From CAVSSX01 sp963730735 (lineage in GTDB: Bacteria; Actinomycetota; Acidimicrobiia; Acidimicrobiales; RAAP-2): DNA of 64,000 nt. The stretch is taken from assembly GCA_963730735.1 (NCBI GenBank), contig CAVSSX010000007.1, positions 1,612,001 to 1,676,000 of the forward strand, in the 5' to 3' direction. Shown piece by piece: positions 8,924 through 17,536 of the stretch. The position numbers were made by a program, and so were the translations under genes. Under the pieces are notes generated by a model. The model was not told the DNA's origin and did no database searches. It worked only from the letters and a program-made list of their open reading frames with translations. Position 1 is the first letter of the stretch; each line of letters starts with the position of its first letter.

Positions 8924-9065
8924 CGACTCATCGTAGGCGGCGGTCGCCTCCCGGCCGAGCAGCATCCGGCGCTCGATCTGAGGTAGAACCGAGTGCCGCA
9001 CGTGGCCGACGCCCGGCCCGGTTCACGCCGTGGACCGTCGGTGGGCGCAACACTCGGGGGATCGA

Positions 9066-9488
9066 ATGGCGACCGGAACCGACCAGCGCACCATCAGCGA
9101 GGGCATCACCGCGGCGGGCTTCAGCCATGTGGCCATCGCCGTCACCGACCTGGCGGCCGCCCGCCACTTCTACTGCGACCTGTTGGGCTTCGACGAGCTG
9201 CCCCGGCCCGACTTCGGTCCGGGGATGTGGCTGCGGGTCGGCGACCTCCAGCTCCACTTCATCGAGACCGACCAGATGCCGGTGAGCGGACCCGGCTTCC
9301 CCCACTTCGCCCTCCACGTGCCCACGGCCGAGTTCGAGGCGACCATGGACGCCCTCCGCCGGGCCGACGTGCCGTTCGTCCGGCCGCCGCGCAGCCGGGT
9401 CGACTTCGGGGTCACGGTGCAGGCGGCGTTCGTCACCGACCCGGCGGGGAACGTGGTCGAGTTCACCGACGTCGGACCCTTCGTCTGA
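9066..9488 (+). CDS. VOC family (glyoxalase/dioxygenase fold) protein
   Basis: This 140-residue vicinal oxygen chelate protein shows the paired beta-alpha-beta-beta-beta units. The N-terminal metal-ligand region is GFSHVAIAVTDLAAARHFY with CDLLGFDELP, and the second half has FPHFALHVPTAEFEATMDAL and ends FVTDPAGNVVEFTDVG, with the usual Glu near the end. The probable metal ligands are His21, His99 and Glu134, from visual alignment. Function could be a lyase, epimerase or resistance protein. The start ATG 9066 follows a GGGGG run. It is the first gene on the plus strand before the GGDEF-P450 run. Confidence 0.85.
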   Translation: MATGTDQRTISEGITAAGFSHVAIAVTDLAAARHFYCDLLGFDELPRPDFGPGMWLRVGDLQLHFIETDQMPVSGPGFPHFALHVPTAEFEATMDALRRADVPFVRPPRSRVDFGVTVQAAFVTDPAGNVVEFTDVGPFV

Positions 9489-9561
9489 GGCATCCGGTAG
9501 ATGCCGTCGCCCGAATCCCGGCCACCCGCCGGTCGTCGACCACGACGACGCTTCGGGCGTC

Positions 9562-10971
9562 GTGGCGGCGATGAGGCGGCAGGGGCGATCCCCGACGGTG
9601 GATCGCTCGACGGATCGCCGGATCCAGGAGGCCTTCGAGCGCTCCCCGGTGGCCATGACCCTCCGGGAGATCGACGGGGACCTGGTCCTGGCCAACGAGG
9701 CGTTCGCCGCCCTGGTCGGCCGGACGCTCGACGAGACACTCCGCCTGACGGGCACCGAGTACGTGCACCCCGAGGACCTGGCCCGGTTGTCCGAGGTGGG
9801 CGACAAGTACCGCTCGGGGGAGATGACGACCTTCACCGGGGCGATCCGCTACGTCCGGCCGGACCAGTCGTTGGTCTACGGCCACTTCTCCTCGAACGTG
9901 ATCCTCGACGAGTCGGGAACACCGTCGCAGGTCTTCTCCCAGATCGTGGACCTGACCACCGAGCGGAACTCGGTGATCGCCCTGGCCGAGGCGGAGCGGC
10001 GGTTCCGGGCGGCCTTCGACAACGCCCCGACGGGCATGGCGCTGGTCACCCTGGACGGCCACTTCCTCGAGTCCAACGAGACGTTGTGCGGCATCCTCGG
10101 CTACGGGGCCGACGAGTTGCTGGCCCGGACCTTCCAGGAGCTCACGCACCCCGACGACCTGGATGCCGACGTGGCCTACGTCGAGCGGCTGCTGGCCGGG
10201 CAGATCGCCTCGTACCAGTTGGAGAAGCGATACCTCACCTCCCGGGGCGACGTGGTGTGGGCCCTCCTGTCGGTGTCGCTGGTCCGGGACGACGACGGCG
10301 CGCCGGTGCACTTCATCTCGCACGTGAAGGACATCTCCGACGACCGCCGACGGCAGGAGGAGCTCGAGCTGCTGGCCGACCGCGACCCCCTCACCGGGGT
10401 GCTCAACCGACGCCGGTTCGCCGACGAGCTGGCCCGGGCCGAGGCCCTGGTGGCCGACGGCGGGGCCATCGGGGCGGTGGCGGTCATCGACCTCGACGGC
10501 CTGAAGTCGGTCAACGACCGGATCGGCCACGAAGGGGGCGACCGGTTCATCGTCCGGGTGGCGGCGGCGGCCGCCGCCGAGATCGGGCCGAGCGATCGAC
10601 TGGCCCGGTTCGGCGGCGACGAGTTCGTGGTGCTGCTGCCCGACGCCGATGCGGCCCAGGCCCGGCAGATCGCCGAACGGGTCCGCCACGCCGTCGCCGG
10701 GTCCGACGGCGGCCAGACGGTGAGCATCGGGGTGGCGATGATGGATGCCACGGCCCCCGGACGGTCACTGTCGCGGGCCGACGCCGAGATGTACCAGGCC
10801 AAGCGGGCCGGGGGGAACCAGGTCGTGGGGCCGTCGGGCGACCTCCGGGCGGTGGGGGCGGCCGAACGGGCGTCGAGCACCCGGCCGGGTCCGTCGGGTG
10901 AGCCCGGGGACCAGGGCGCCGGTAGCGACCCGTTCGCCGGGGGGCCGACGAGGCGAGAGGGGGGGACGTGA
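9562..10971 (+). CDS. PAS-PAS-GGDEF diguanylate cyclase
   Basis: A 469-residue soluble protein with two PAS domains (about residues 20-140 and 145-265), each containing a HPEDL/HPDDL motif and followed by a PAC-like strand, then a GGDEF domain (about 275-430) with the active-site motif RFGGDEFVVLLPD near residue 350 and DLDGLKSVNDRIGHEGGD for metal and GTP binding. It should synthesise c-di-GMP in response to a PAS-sensed signal. The RxxD product-inhibition I-site is not present at the usual position before GGDEF. A low-complexity tail of about 45 residues follows. Its stop overlaps the P450 start by 4 nt. Start GTG 9562; ATG 9571 is an alternative. Confidence 0.88.
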   Translation: MAAMRRQGRSPTVDRSTDRRIQEAFERSPVAMTLREIDGDLVLANEAFAALVGRTLDETLRLTGTEYVHPEDLARLSEVGDKYRSGEMTTFTGAIRYVRPDQSLVYGHFSSNVILDESGTPSQVFSQIVDLTTERNSVIALAEAERRFRAAFDNAPTGMALVTLDGHFLESNETLCGILGYGADELLARTFQELTHPDDLDADVAYVERLLAGQIASYQLEKRYLTSRGDVVWALLSVSLVRDDDGAPVHFISHVKDISDDRRRQEELELLADRDPLTGVLNRRRFADELARAEALVADGGAIGAVAVIDLDGLKSVNDRIGHEGGDRFIVRVAAAAAAEIGPSDRLARFGGDEFVVLLPDADAAQARQIAERVRHAVAGSDGGQTVSIGVAMMDATAPGRSLSRADAEMYQAKRAGGNQVVGPSGDLRAVGAAERASSTRPGPSGEPGDQGAGSDPFAGGPTRREGGT

Positions 10972-12155
10972 TCAGTTTCGATTCCAAGAATCCCGAGCAC
11001 TGGACGGAGGGGGTGCCGTTCGACCACCTGGCCCAGGTTCGCCAGGAGGCGCCGGTCTGCCCGAGCCCACACGGGGCGTGGTACCTCGCCCGCTACGACC
11101 TGGTCGAAGGGGCCCTGCGCGACGTCGACACCTTCCGGGCCGACCTCGGGGCGCTCTCGGGCCTGGCCGGGGTGGAGGAGGTGCCCGAGCAGCAGCTCTT
11201 CCTCAGCGAGATCAACGAACCCCGGCACCGCCAGATCCGCCGCCTGTTCAACGCCACCTTCGGTCCGCACCGGGTCCCGGAGTACGAGCCGGTGGTCCAG
11301 GCCATCTGCGACCGGTTGGTCGAGGACATGCTCGACGCCGAGGAGGTGGATCTCCACGCCGACTACGCCCTGCAGATCCCCGGTCTGGTGATGACCCACA
11401 TCATGGGGCTGCCGGACGAGGCGCCGGCCCGGTTCATGGAGTGGTCGATGGACGGGACCATCATGCAGCGGCCGTGCTCGCCGGGGGTCGGCGAGGGCAA
11501 CCACCCGCTGCAGAACCTCTTCGCCGACGAGTTGCAGCGCCGTCGTGAGCTCGACGACCCACCTCGCGACGTGTTCCGCACCCTGACCGAGGCGGACATC
11601 GAAGGCGAGCCCCTCACCGACACCGAAGTGGTCACCCAGCTGCACTTCATGGTCCAGGCCGGGGTGCACACCACCCGTGGCGCCCTGACCCACCTGGTGC
11701 AGCGGCTCCTGGCCGATCCCGAGCTGTTCGCCCGCCTCCAAGGTGACCCCGCGCTCCTGCCCAACTACGTCGAGGAGTCGCTCCGTCACGACTCGCCGGT
11801 CCAGGTGACCAGTCGACGGTGCACCCGGTCGTCGACGCTCGAGGGCGTGGCGCTGCACGAGGGCGACTGGGTGGAGATGGGGATCGCCTCGGCCAATCGG
11901 GACGAGGCGGTCTACGAGGATCCCGACGCCTTCCGGCTGGACCGGCCCCAGCCCCGCAACCATCTGGCCTTCGGGGCCGGACCCCACGTGTGCCCGGGGG
12001 CCAGCCTGGCCCGGTTGGAGGGCACGATCGCCGTGCAGGTGCTGCTCGACCGACTCGAGCGGATCGAACCGGTCCCCGGGGCGACCTACCCCCCGATCCC
12101 GGGCAGCCTGGGCCACCGGCCCATCCCGGCCCGACTGGTCGGGCGGGCGCCATGA
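10968..12155 (+). CDS. Cytochrome P450
   Basis: A 395-residue soluble actinobacterial P450. The K-helix ExxR is in EESLRHDSP (about residue 268), and the heme-binding loop is FGAGPHVCPGASLARLEG with the axial Cys at about residue 343. The I-helix reads MVQAGVHTTRGAL, so the usual acidic residue of the (A/G)Gx(D/E)T motif is His (about residue 233). The acid normally helps deliver protons during O2 activation, so chemistry or substrate may be unusual. It overlaps the GGDEF gene by 4 nt and the following LLM gene by 4 nt, indicating a coupled operon. No ferredoxin partner is adjacent. Confidence 0.9.
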   Translation: MISFDSKNPEHWTEGVPFDHLAQVRQEAPVCPSPHGAWYLARYDLVEGALRDVDTFRADLGALSGLAGVEEVPEQQLFLSEINEPRHRQIRRLFNATFGPHRVPEYEPVVQAICDRLVEDMLDAEEVDLHADYALQIPGLVMTHIMGLPDEAPARFMEWSMDGTIMQRPCSPGVGEGNHPLQNLFADELQRRRELDDPPRDVFRTLTEADIEGEPLTDTEVVTQLHFMVQAGVHTTRGALTHLVQRLLADPELFARLQGDPALLPNYVEESLRHDSPVQVTSRRCTRSSTLEGVALHEGDWVEMGIASANRDEAVYEDPDAFRLDRPQPRNHLAFGAGPHVCPGASLARLEGTIAVQVLLDRLERIEPVPGATYPPIPGSLGHRPIPARLVGRAP

Positions 12156-13063
12156 TCGCCATCTCGTTGTGGGGCGGCTCCGACGTCTCGACCGTGGCGC
12201 AGGTGGTCGAGCGGACGGCGGCGGCGCGCCGCGACGGCTTCACCGCACTCTGGTTCCCCCAGACGGCGGCGCTCGACACCCTGACGGCGCTGGCCGTGGC
12301 GGCGACGGCCGTGCCGGAGATCGCCCTCGGCACGGCGGTCGTCCCGATCCAGGGGCGCCACCCCATTCCGTTGGCCCAACAGGCGCTGACCGTGGCCGAC
12401 GCCGCCGGTCCCGGCCGCCTCACCCTCGGGATCGGCGTCACGCATGCCGTCGTCTCCGAGGGCTGGTACGGGATCCCGTACGCCGACGTGGTGCCGCTGT
12501 GCGCCGAGGAGCTGGTCGTGCTCGAGGGACTCCTCTCGGCCGAGCGCCACGCCGACCTCGACGGGGCGCACCTCTCGGCCCACCTGACCCTGCCGCTGGC
12601 CGGACCGCCACCCGGGCTGGTGGTGGCGGCGCTCGGGCCGAGGATGCTCGATCTGGCCGGACGTCACAGCGACGGGACGGTCACCTGGATGACCGGGCCG
12701 ACCGCCCTCCGCCAGACGGTCGTGCCCCGGCTGGCCGCGGCCGCCGAGGCGGCCGGTCGGACGGCACCCCGCGTGATCGCCGGCCTGCCGGTCTGCGTCA
12801 CCGACGACGTCGAGGGGGCCCGGGAGCGGGCCCGCCCGGGGATGGCCGGGGCGGCCACCATGCCCTCCTACCGGCGCATGCTGGCGACCGAAGGCCTCGA
12901 CGACCCGGTCGATCTGGCCCTGATCGGCGGCGAGGACGAGGTGTCCGCCCGGATCGAGCAGCTCGAGTCGGCCGGGGCCACCGAGCTCCTGGCCAACGTG
13001 CTCGGGAACGACGACGAACAGCACCGGACGCGGGGGCTGCTGGCGTCCCGACCGACCACGTGA
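12152..13063 (+). CDS. LLM-class F420-dependent oxidoreductase
   Basis: A 303-residue luciferase-like TIM barrel protein. Recognisable parts are ALWFPQTAALDTLTALAVAA (strand 2), EIALGTAVVPIQGRHPIPLAQQ and RLTLGIGVTHAV, which form the flavin or F420 phosphate-binding segments. The length and motifs match actinobacterial F420-dependent LLM enzymes. ATG 12152 overlaps the P450 stop by 4 nt. Pairing of a P450 with an F420-type reductase and an NTF2-like protein suggests a common catabolic or tailoring pathway, which is inference. FMN rather than F420 use cannot be excluded. Confidence 0.82.
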   Translation: MIAISLWGGSDVSTVAQVVERTAAARRDGFTALWFPQTAALDTLTALAVAATAVPEIALGTAVVPIQGRHPIPLAQQALTVADAAGPGRLTLGIGVTHAVVSEGWYGIPYADVVPLCAEELVVLEGLLSAERHADLDGAHLSAHLTLPLAGPPPGLVVAALGPRMLDLAGRHSDGTVTWMTGPTALRQTVVPRLAAAAEAAGRTAPRVIAGLPVCVTDDVEGARERARPGMAGAATMPSYRRMLATEGLDDPVDLALIGGEDEVSARIEQLESAGATELLANVLGNDDEQHRTRGLLASRPTT

Positions 13064-13073
13064 AAGAGGAGCG

Positions 13074-13604
13074 ATGAGCATCGACACGCCCGGGACCGAC
13101 ATCGATCGACGGCTGGCCGAGCTGGCCGACAAGCAGGACATCCGTGAGGTGGTGCTGCGCTACTGCCGGGGCGTCGATCGTCTGGACCTCGAGCTCGTCC
13201 GCTCGTGCTACTTCGACGACGGGGTCGACCACCACACCGGGTTCACCGGCCCGGCCGACGACTACGTGGCCTGGTTGGCCGTGGGCCTGCCCCGGTTCTC
13301 GGGTACCCAGCACGTCATCGGGAACCAGCTGGTCGAGTTGGACGGCGACACCGCCTACTCCGAGACCTACGGCACGGCTCACCACTGGGGCGAGCCGCTC
13401 GACGACCCGCGCATGAACTTCAGCTCGGGCTTCCGCTACGTCGACCACCTCGAGCGTCGCCAGGGACGGTGGGCCATCGTCGAGCGGTTCGCCGTGCGTG
13501 AGTGGACCCGCGCCGTCCCGGCCGATGTCGTCCAGCCGAAGGAAGGGGAGGGGCCGTCTCCCCGCCGGGACCGCTCGGACCCCGTCTACCGTCGGGCCAC
13601 CTGA
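13074..13604 (+). CDS. NTF2-like (SnoaL-type) protein
   Basis: This 176-residue cone-shaped alpha+beta fold protein has the typical start of the ring-hydroxylating dioxygenase beta/SnoaL-like group: LAELADKQDIREVVLRYCRG followed by DRLDLELVRSCYFDDGV and, further on, HHTGFTGP. The middle contains GTQHVIGNQLVELDGDTAYSE. Members can be lyases, isomerases or small-subunit partners. A basic/acidic tail of about 30 residues (GEGPSPRRDRSD) is outside the fold. It is 10 nt downstream of the LLM gene with a GAGGAGC ribosome site and closes the PAS-GGDEF/P450/LLM run. Confidence 0.82.
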   Translation: MSIDTPGTDIDRRLAELADKQDIREVVLRYCRGVDRLDLELVRSCYFDDGVDHHTGFTGPADDYVAWLAVGLPRFSGTQHVIGNQLVELDGDTAYSETYGTAHHWGEPLDDPRMNFSSGFRYVDHLERRQGRWAIVERFAVREWTRAVPADVVQPKEGEGPSPRRDRSDPVYRRAT

Positions 13605-13715
13605 GCGGATCCGTCGGAGGTGGCGGCGCTGACCGGCGCCGAGCGGTCGTCACGGCCCCGGGGGACCGGGTGGCTCGCTGAGGCCGGCTTCGGCGCCGCC
13701 GCGACGTCGGTACGC

Positions 13716-14555
13716 TCAGGCCGGGAGGCCGAGGAGGCTGGTGCGGACCGAGGCCGCCAACACCGAGGGGTCCTGTTGGGGGCCGAAGTGGTTCAGCCCG
13801 GGCAAGACCACCCGGGAGGACTGCACCAGACGGTCCGACAGCGTGTCGTCCCGACTGGCGTCCCGACCGAGGCTCTCGGACCCCGAGGCCAGTACCACCG
13901 GGCAGGCCACCTCGTCGAGGTGTCGGTAGCTGTCGGACCCGGCGAAACCGCCGAAGGTGCCCGCCTCGTACTCGGGGCGGCACTTGAGGGTCACGCTGCC
14001 GTCCTCGGCCGTGGTGAACCCGTGGTCCACGTAGTCGGCCAGCACCTCGTGGTCGAAGGCGTCCATCGGCGGCTTGTTGGCGTAGTTGGCGAAGGCGTCG
14101 TGGCGAGAGGGGAAGGTCGGGCGCCGTTTCAGGGCCAGCTGCACCGACGAGGTGCCGTCGTCGGGCCGCCGCTCGGTCGGGACGAAGATAGCCGGCTCGT
14201 AGACGTAGATGGAGCGGAACGTGCCCGGGTGTCGGGCCTCGACCATCAGCAGGATCGCCCCGCCGAGGGAGTGGCCGACGGCGTAGGGCCGGTCGAGGTC
14301 GAGGACGCCGAGCACCGCCTCGACGTCCTCGGCGAACCCCCGCCACGCGAAGTCGAGGTCGGCTCGGACCCCGGAGTCACCGTGGCCCCGGAGGTCGAGG
14401 GCCCAGCAGTGGGCGACGTCGGCCAGTTGCTCGGCCACCGCCCGCCACACCCGGGCGTGGAACCCGGTGGCGTGGAGGAGGAGCAGGTCCGGCCCGGACC
14501 CGCCGAAGTCGTAGTACCGGATCGGCGTGCCGTCGGCGCTGGCTACCTCGGGCAC
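13716..14555 (-). CDS. Alpha/beta hydrolase
   Basis: A 279-residue alpha/beta hydrolase. Features are LLLLHATGFHARVW (oxyanion HxTG), ALDLRGHGDSG, the nucleophile elbow VGHSLGGAIL (Ser about residue 95), and LNHFGPQQDPS with the catalytic His near the C-terminus. The pattern matches esterase/haloperoxidase or ring-cleavage hydrolases; the substrate is unknown. It is convergent with the NTF2-like gene across 111 nt and lies 55 nt downstream of the gabD-like gene on the same strand. Confidence 0.85.
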   Translation of the reverse strand: MPEVASADGTPIRYYDFGGSGPDLLLLHATGFHARVWRAVAEQLADVAHCWALDLRGHGDSGVRADLDFAWRGFAEDVEAVLGVLDLDRPYAVGHSLGGAILLMVEARHPGTFRSIYVYEPAIFVPTERRPDDGTSSVQLALKRRPTFPSRHDAFANYANKPPMDAFDHEVLADYVDHGFTTAEDGSVTLKCRPEYEAGTFGGFAGSDSYRHLDEVACPVVLASGSESLGRDASRDDTLSDRLVQSSRVVLPGLNHFGPQQDPSVLAASVRTSLLGLPA

Positions 14556-14610
14556 GTCGACCCCCCTCGGGCGGTGCGGGGGGTCGGTTGGCGTGGACGC
14601 CGGGACGACG

Positions 14611-16041
14611 TCATAGGGCGATGCCGCACACCTTGGTGTCGAGGTACTCGAAGATCCCCTGGCGGGCTCCCTCGCGGCCGAGGCCGCTCTCCTTGATGCC
14701 GCCGAACGGCACTGCGGCCGAGGTGGGGTTGATGTCGTTGACCCCGATGATGCCGAAGTCGAGGGCCTCGACGGTCCGCAGGGCCCGACCGAGATCGTTG
14801 GTGTACACGTAGGAGGCCAGGCCGAAGGTGGTGTCGTTGGCCATGGCGAGGACCTCGTCCTCGTCGTCGAAGACCACCACCGGGGCGATGGGCCCGAAGG
14901 TCTCCTGGCGGTAGATGACCATGTCGGGGGTGACGTCGGTGAGCACCGTCGGCGCCCAGAAGCACCCGTCGTCGAAGCCCTCCCCGCTGAGGCGCTGGCC
15001 CCCGGCCCGGACGGTGGCGCCCCGGGCGACGGCGTCGTCCACCTGGGTCTGCATCTTGTCGAGCGCCGGCTGGTCGATCAGCGGCCCGATGTTCACCCCG
15101 TCGGCGCTGCCGTCGCCCGCCCGGAGCTTGCCCACCCGCTCGACCAGCGTGTCGACGAACCGCTCGGCGATGGCCCGCTGGACGAAGATCCGGTTGGGGC
15201 AGATGCAGGCCTGACCGGTGTTCAAGAACTTGACCAGGGCCACTCCCTTGGCCGCGTGCTCGGGGTCGGCGTCGTCGTAGACGATGAACGGGGCGTGGCC
15301 GCCGAGCTCCATCGAGACCCGCTTCATGGTCGCCGAGGCGCGGGCGGCGATGTGCTTGCCCACCTCGGTCGAGCCGGTGAAGCTGATCTTGCGCACGACC
15401 GGGTTGTCGAGCAGCTCGTCGCCCACCGGGCCCGGGTCCGACGTCGTGACCAGGTTGACCACGCCGGGCGGGATGCCGGCGTCCTCGAACACCCGGAACG
15501 TCTCGACGGCACACGACGGCGTCTGCTCGGCCGGCTTGAGGATCACGGTGCACCCGGCGGCCAGGGCCGGCGCCACCTTCCGGGTGATCATGGAGATGGG
15601 GTAGTTCCAGGGCGTGATGGCCGCCGTCACCCCGACCGCCTGGTGCAGCACGATGAAGCGCTGGTCACCCCGGGCCGAGGGGATGGTCTCCCCGTAGACG
15701 CGCTTGGCCTCCTCGGCGAACCAGAGGAGGAAGTCGGCGGCGTAGCCCACCTCGTTGCGGGCCATCCGCAAGGGCTTGCCCTGCTCGGCCGTCATCAGCT
15801 GGGCGAGGTCCTCCCGGCGCTCGAGCATGAGCCGGTGGGCCTCGACCAGCAACGCCGAACGTTCGTAGGCGGTCGAGGCCGACCACGCCGGCAGCGCACG
15901 CGCCGCCGCCTCGACGGCCGCCCGGGCGTCGTCGGGACCGCCGTCGGCCACGGTGGCCAGGACGGCCCCGGTGGCCGGGTTGGTCGTCTCGAACGTGCGT
16001 CCCGAGGTGGCGTCGAGCCACTTCCCGTCGATGTAGAGCAT
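14611..16041 (-). CDS. gabD: NAD(P)-dependent succinate-semialdehyde dehydrogenase-like aldehyde dehydrogenase
   Basis: This 476-residue aldehyde dehydrogenase is of the SSADH type. Motifs are TPWNYPISMITRKVAPALAA (cofactor binding), FTGSTEVGKHIAARA, the general base Glu in SMELGGHAPFIV, and the catalytic Cys in GQACICPNR; the CxC arrangement (about residues 277 and 279) is the redox-switch loop seen in bacterial SSADHs. The C-terminus has PFGGIKESGLGREG, typical of GabD. The predicted reaction is succinic semialdehyde to succinate in GABA or polyamine catabolism; related aldehydes are possible. The start ATG 16041 has no close upstream partner. Confidence 0.85.
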   Translation of the reverse strand: MLYIDGKWLDATSGRTFETTNPATGAVLATVADGGPDDARAAVEAAARALPAWSASTAYERSALLVEAHRLMLERREDLAQLMTAEQGKPLRMARNEVGYAADFLLWFAEEAKRVYGETIPSARGDQRFIVLHQAVGVTAAITPWNYPISMITRKVAPALAAGCTVILKPAEQTPSCAVETFRVFEDAGIPPGVVNLVTTSDPGPVGDELLDNPVVRKISFTGSTEVGKHIAARASATMKRVSMELGGHAPFIVYDDADPEHAAKGVALVKFLNTGQACICPNRIFVQRAIAERFVDTLVERVGKLRAGDGSADGVNIGPLIDQPALDKMQTQVDDAVARGATVRAGGQRLSGEGFDDGCFWAPTVLTDVTPDMVIYRQETFGPIAPVVVFDDEDEVLAMANDTTFGLASYVYTNDLGRALRTVEALDFGIIGVNDINPTSAAVPFGGIKESGLGREGARQGIFEYLDTKVCGIAL

Positions 16042-16223
16042 CTCGCCTCCTGCCGATCGGACCTAGACGAACCCGAGCGACGCCGGGAGGGGGAGAGGGC
16101 CACGGCGCACACCGCGGCGCACCTCCGGTCGCGTCACGCCCCGCCCCTGGTGTCGCTCACGGGACGAACCTACCAAACGGCCGGTCCGCCCTCGGGTCCC
16201 GCCGTCGGTGGCGGGTGGGGGCC

Positions 16224-16709
16224 TCAGACGAGCAGTCGCTCCGCCGGCGCCGGGATGCCCATCACGGCCAACGTGCGGCCCATGCCCAGCCACATGCCGC
16301 AGCTGATGGTGAGGTCGACGATCTCGTCGTCGGCGAAGTTCGACCGCAGGCGCTCCCAGAAGGCGTCGTCCATGGCCAGGTGGTCGAGGGCGAACCGCTC
16401 GGCGTACTCGGCGGCCAACCGCTCCCGGACGCTCAGGTCGGTGCTCGACCGCCAGTCGGTGACCTCCAGGTAGAAGGGGTCGTCGATGCCGGCCTCGACG
16501 CCGCCCCGGGCCCGGGTGTCGCGGCACACCTTGCAATCGTTGATCAGGGCGATGGTGAACCGGGCCGCCTCGCGCTCTCGCACCGGCAGCTCGGAGTGCT
16601 CGTAGACGGCGCTCGAGATGGCGCCCATGCCCGCCGCCATGTCGGGGCGGGACCTGGCCCAGTCCACGTGCTGGCCGAGACCACTTTCGGGAAACGAGAT
16701 ACGTGCCAT
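16224..16709 (-). CDS. Carboxymuconolactone decarboxylase/AhpD-like protein
   Basis: A 161-residue all-helical protein of the CMD/AhpD group. The CxxC motif is in ALINDCKVCRDTRARGG; in AhpD-type enzymes this Cys pair does thiol peroxidase or disulfide chemistry, with a downstream His, whereas here Arg occupies that place. A second conserved region is FADDEIVDLTISCGMWLGMGR, the usual last helix. The ATG at 16709 is only 6 nt from a TAGCGT -10 element (16721-16716 on the minus strand), so the mRNA is probably leaderless. Physiological substrate unknown. Confidence 0.82.
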   Translation of the reverse strand: MARISFPESGLGQHVDWARSRPDMAAGMGAISSAVYEHSELPVREREAARFTIALINDCKVCRDTRARGGVEAGIDDPFYLEVTDWRSSTDLSVRERLAAEYAERFALDHLAMDDAFWERLRSNFADDEIVDLTISCGMWLGMGRTLAVMGIPAPAERLLV

Positions 16710-16715
16710 AGTCGA

Positions 16716-16721
16716 ACGCTA
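16716..16721 (-). promoter_or_regulatory. TANNNT -10 element, leaderless start of the AhpD-like gene
   Basis: On the minus strand TAGCGT (16721-16716) ends 6 nt before the ATG at 16709, the same geometry as the other predicted leaderless starts in the window. Confidence 0.5.
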
Positions 16722-16747
16722 TACCCGGTCCGGCCCGTCCGCCGGGG

Positions 16748-17032
16748 TCAGTGCCCGCAGGACGAGAGCTCGGACAGGGCGCCGTCGGCGAGGTCGTCGG
16801 CGCCCGTGCGGATGGTGCCGCGCCCGCAGGCGCAGCGGTAGCGCCGGACCTCGACCCGCCGCCCGTCACGATCCAGGCAGTAGAAGGTCACCGTCCCCTT
16901 CTTGATCAGCTGGCGGACGGTGCGGACCGAGAAGCGCAGGATGGTCGTCCCGGTGGTGATGCCGACCGCCGCCACGTGGCGGTGGTCCCGGGACGGGCCC
17001 GAGCGCTCGACGCAGACGACCTGCAGTGGCAT
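16748..17032 (-). CDS. DUF3892-like small protein with cysteine-rich tail
   Basis: A 94-residue protein resembling DUF3892. After an N-terminal strand (MPLQVVCVERSG), it has a HRHVAAVGI segment, then RTVRQLIKKGTVTFYCLDRDG and RRVEVRRYRC, the pattern of this small beta-rich family. The C-terminal tail carries CACGRGT and a final SSCGH. Whether the cysteines bind metal is not known. It is on the same strand as the AhpD-like gene, which begins 38 nt downstream, but that gene has its own -10. Function unknown. Confidence 0.6.
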   Translation of the reverse strand: MPLQVVCVERSGPSRDHRHVAAVGITTGTTILRFSVRTVRQLIKKGTVTFYCLDRDGRRVEVRRYRCACGRGTIRTGADDLADGALSELSSCGH

Positions 17033-17197
17033 GTCGGCGACCTCCTCGGCGTCTCGGCCGCACGATAGGACCGGGGCCCCGACGCCCGGTGGATCCCGGG
17101 TCGCCCTCGACCGGGCCGACCCCCGGTGGCGGTCGGCCGAGCGGGGCCATGTCACACTGTTGCGGCTGCCAGCTGACATCGCAAAGGGGAGGCACGG

Positions 17198-17536
17198 GTG
17201 GACACGTCGTTTGGGATCACCGAGGAGCACGTGGACGGCGTGCCCGTGGTGACCGTGAAGGGGGAGACCGACGTCGGGACGGCGCCGCAGCTCCGTACGT
17301 GCCTGCGCAACCTGGTGGAAGCCGGGCACCCCAGCCTGGTCGTGGACCTGCGCCCGGTGACCTTCCTCGACTCGACGGCCCTCGGCGTCCTGATCGGCGC
17401 CCGGCGACGGTGTCGCGAGGCGGGTGGGGACCTCCGCCTGGTCATCGACAGCCCCCGGGTGATCAAGGTGTTCGCACTCACCGGTCTCACGTCGGTCTTC
17501 GAGACCGCCTCGACGCTGGAGGCGGTCGGTGCCTGA
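17198..17536 (+). CDS. STAS-domain anti-sigma factor antagonist
   Basis: A 112-residue SpoIIAA/RsbV-like STAS protein. The core is VVTVKGETDVGTAPQL and LVVDLRPVTFLDSTALGVL, with Ser59 as the predicted phosphorylation site. It is closely similar in pattern to the STAS gene at 156-509. The stop overlaps the start of the kinase-like gene at 17529 by 8 nt, which in turn overlaps the sigma factor, so the three are translationally coupled in the order antagonist, anti-sigma, sigma. The predicted role is release of the sigma factor when dephosphorylated. Confidence 0.9.
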   Translation: MDTSFGITEEHVDGVPVVTVKGETDVGTAPQLRTCLRNLVEAGHPSLVVDLRPVTFLDSTALGVLIGARRRCREAGGDLRLVIDSPRVIKVFALTGLTSVFETASTLEAVGA

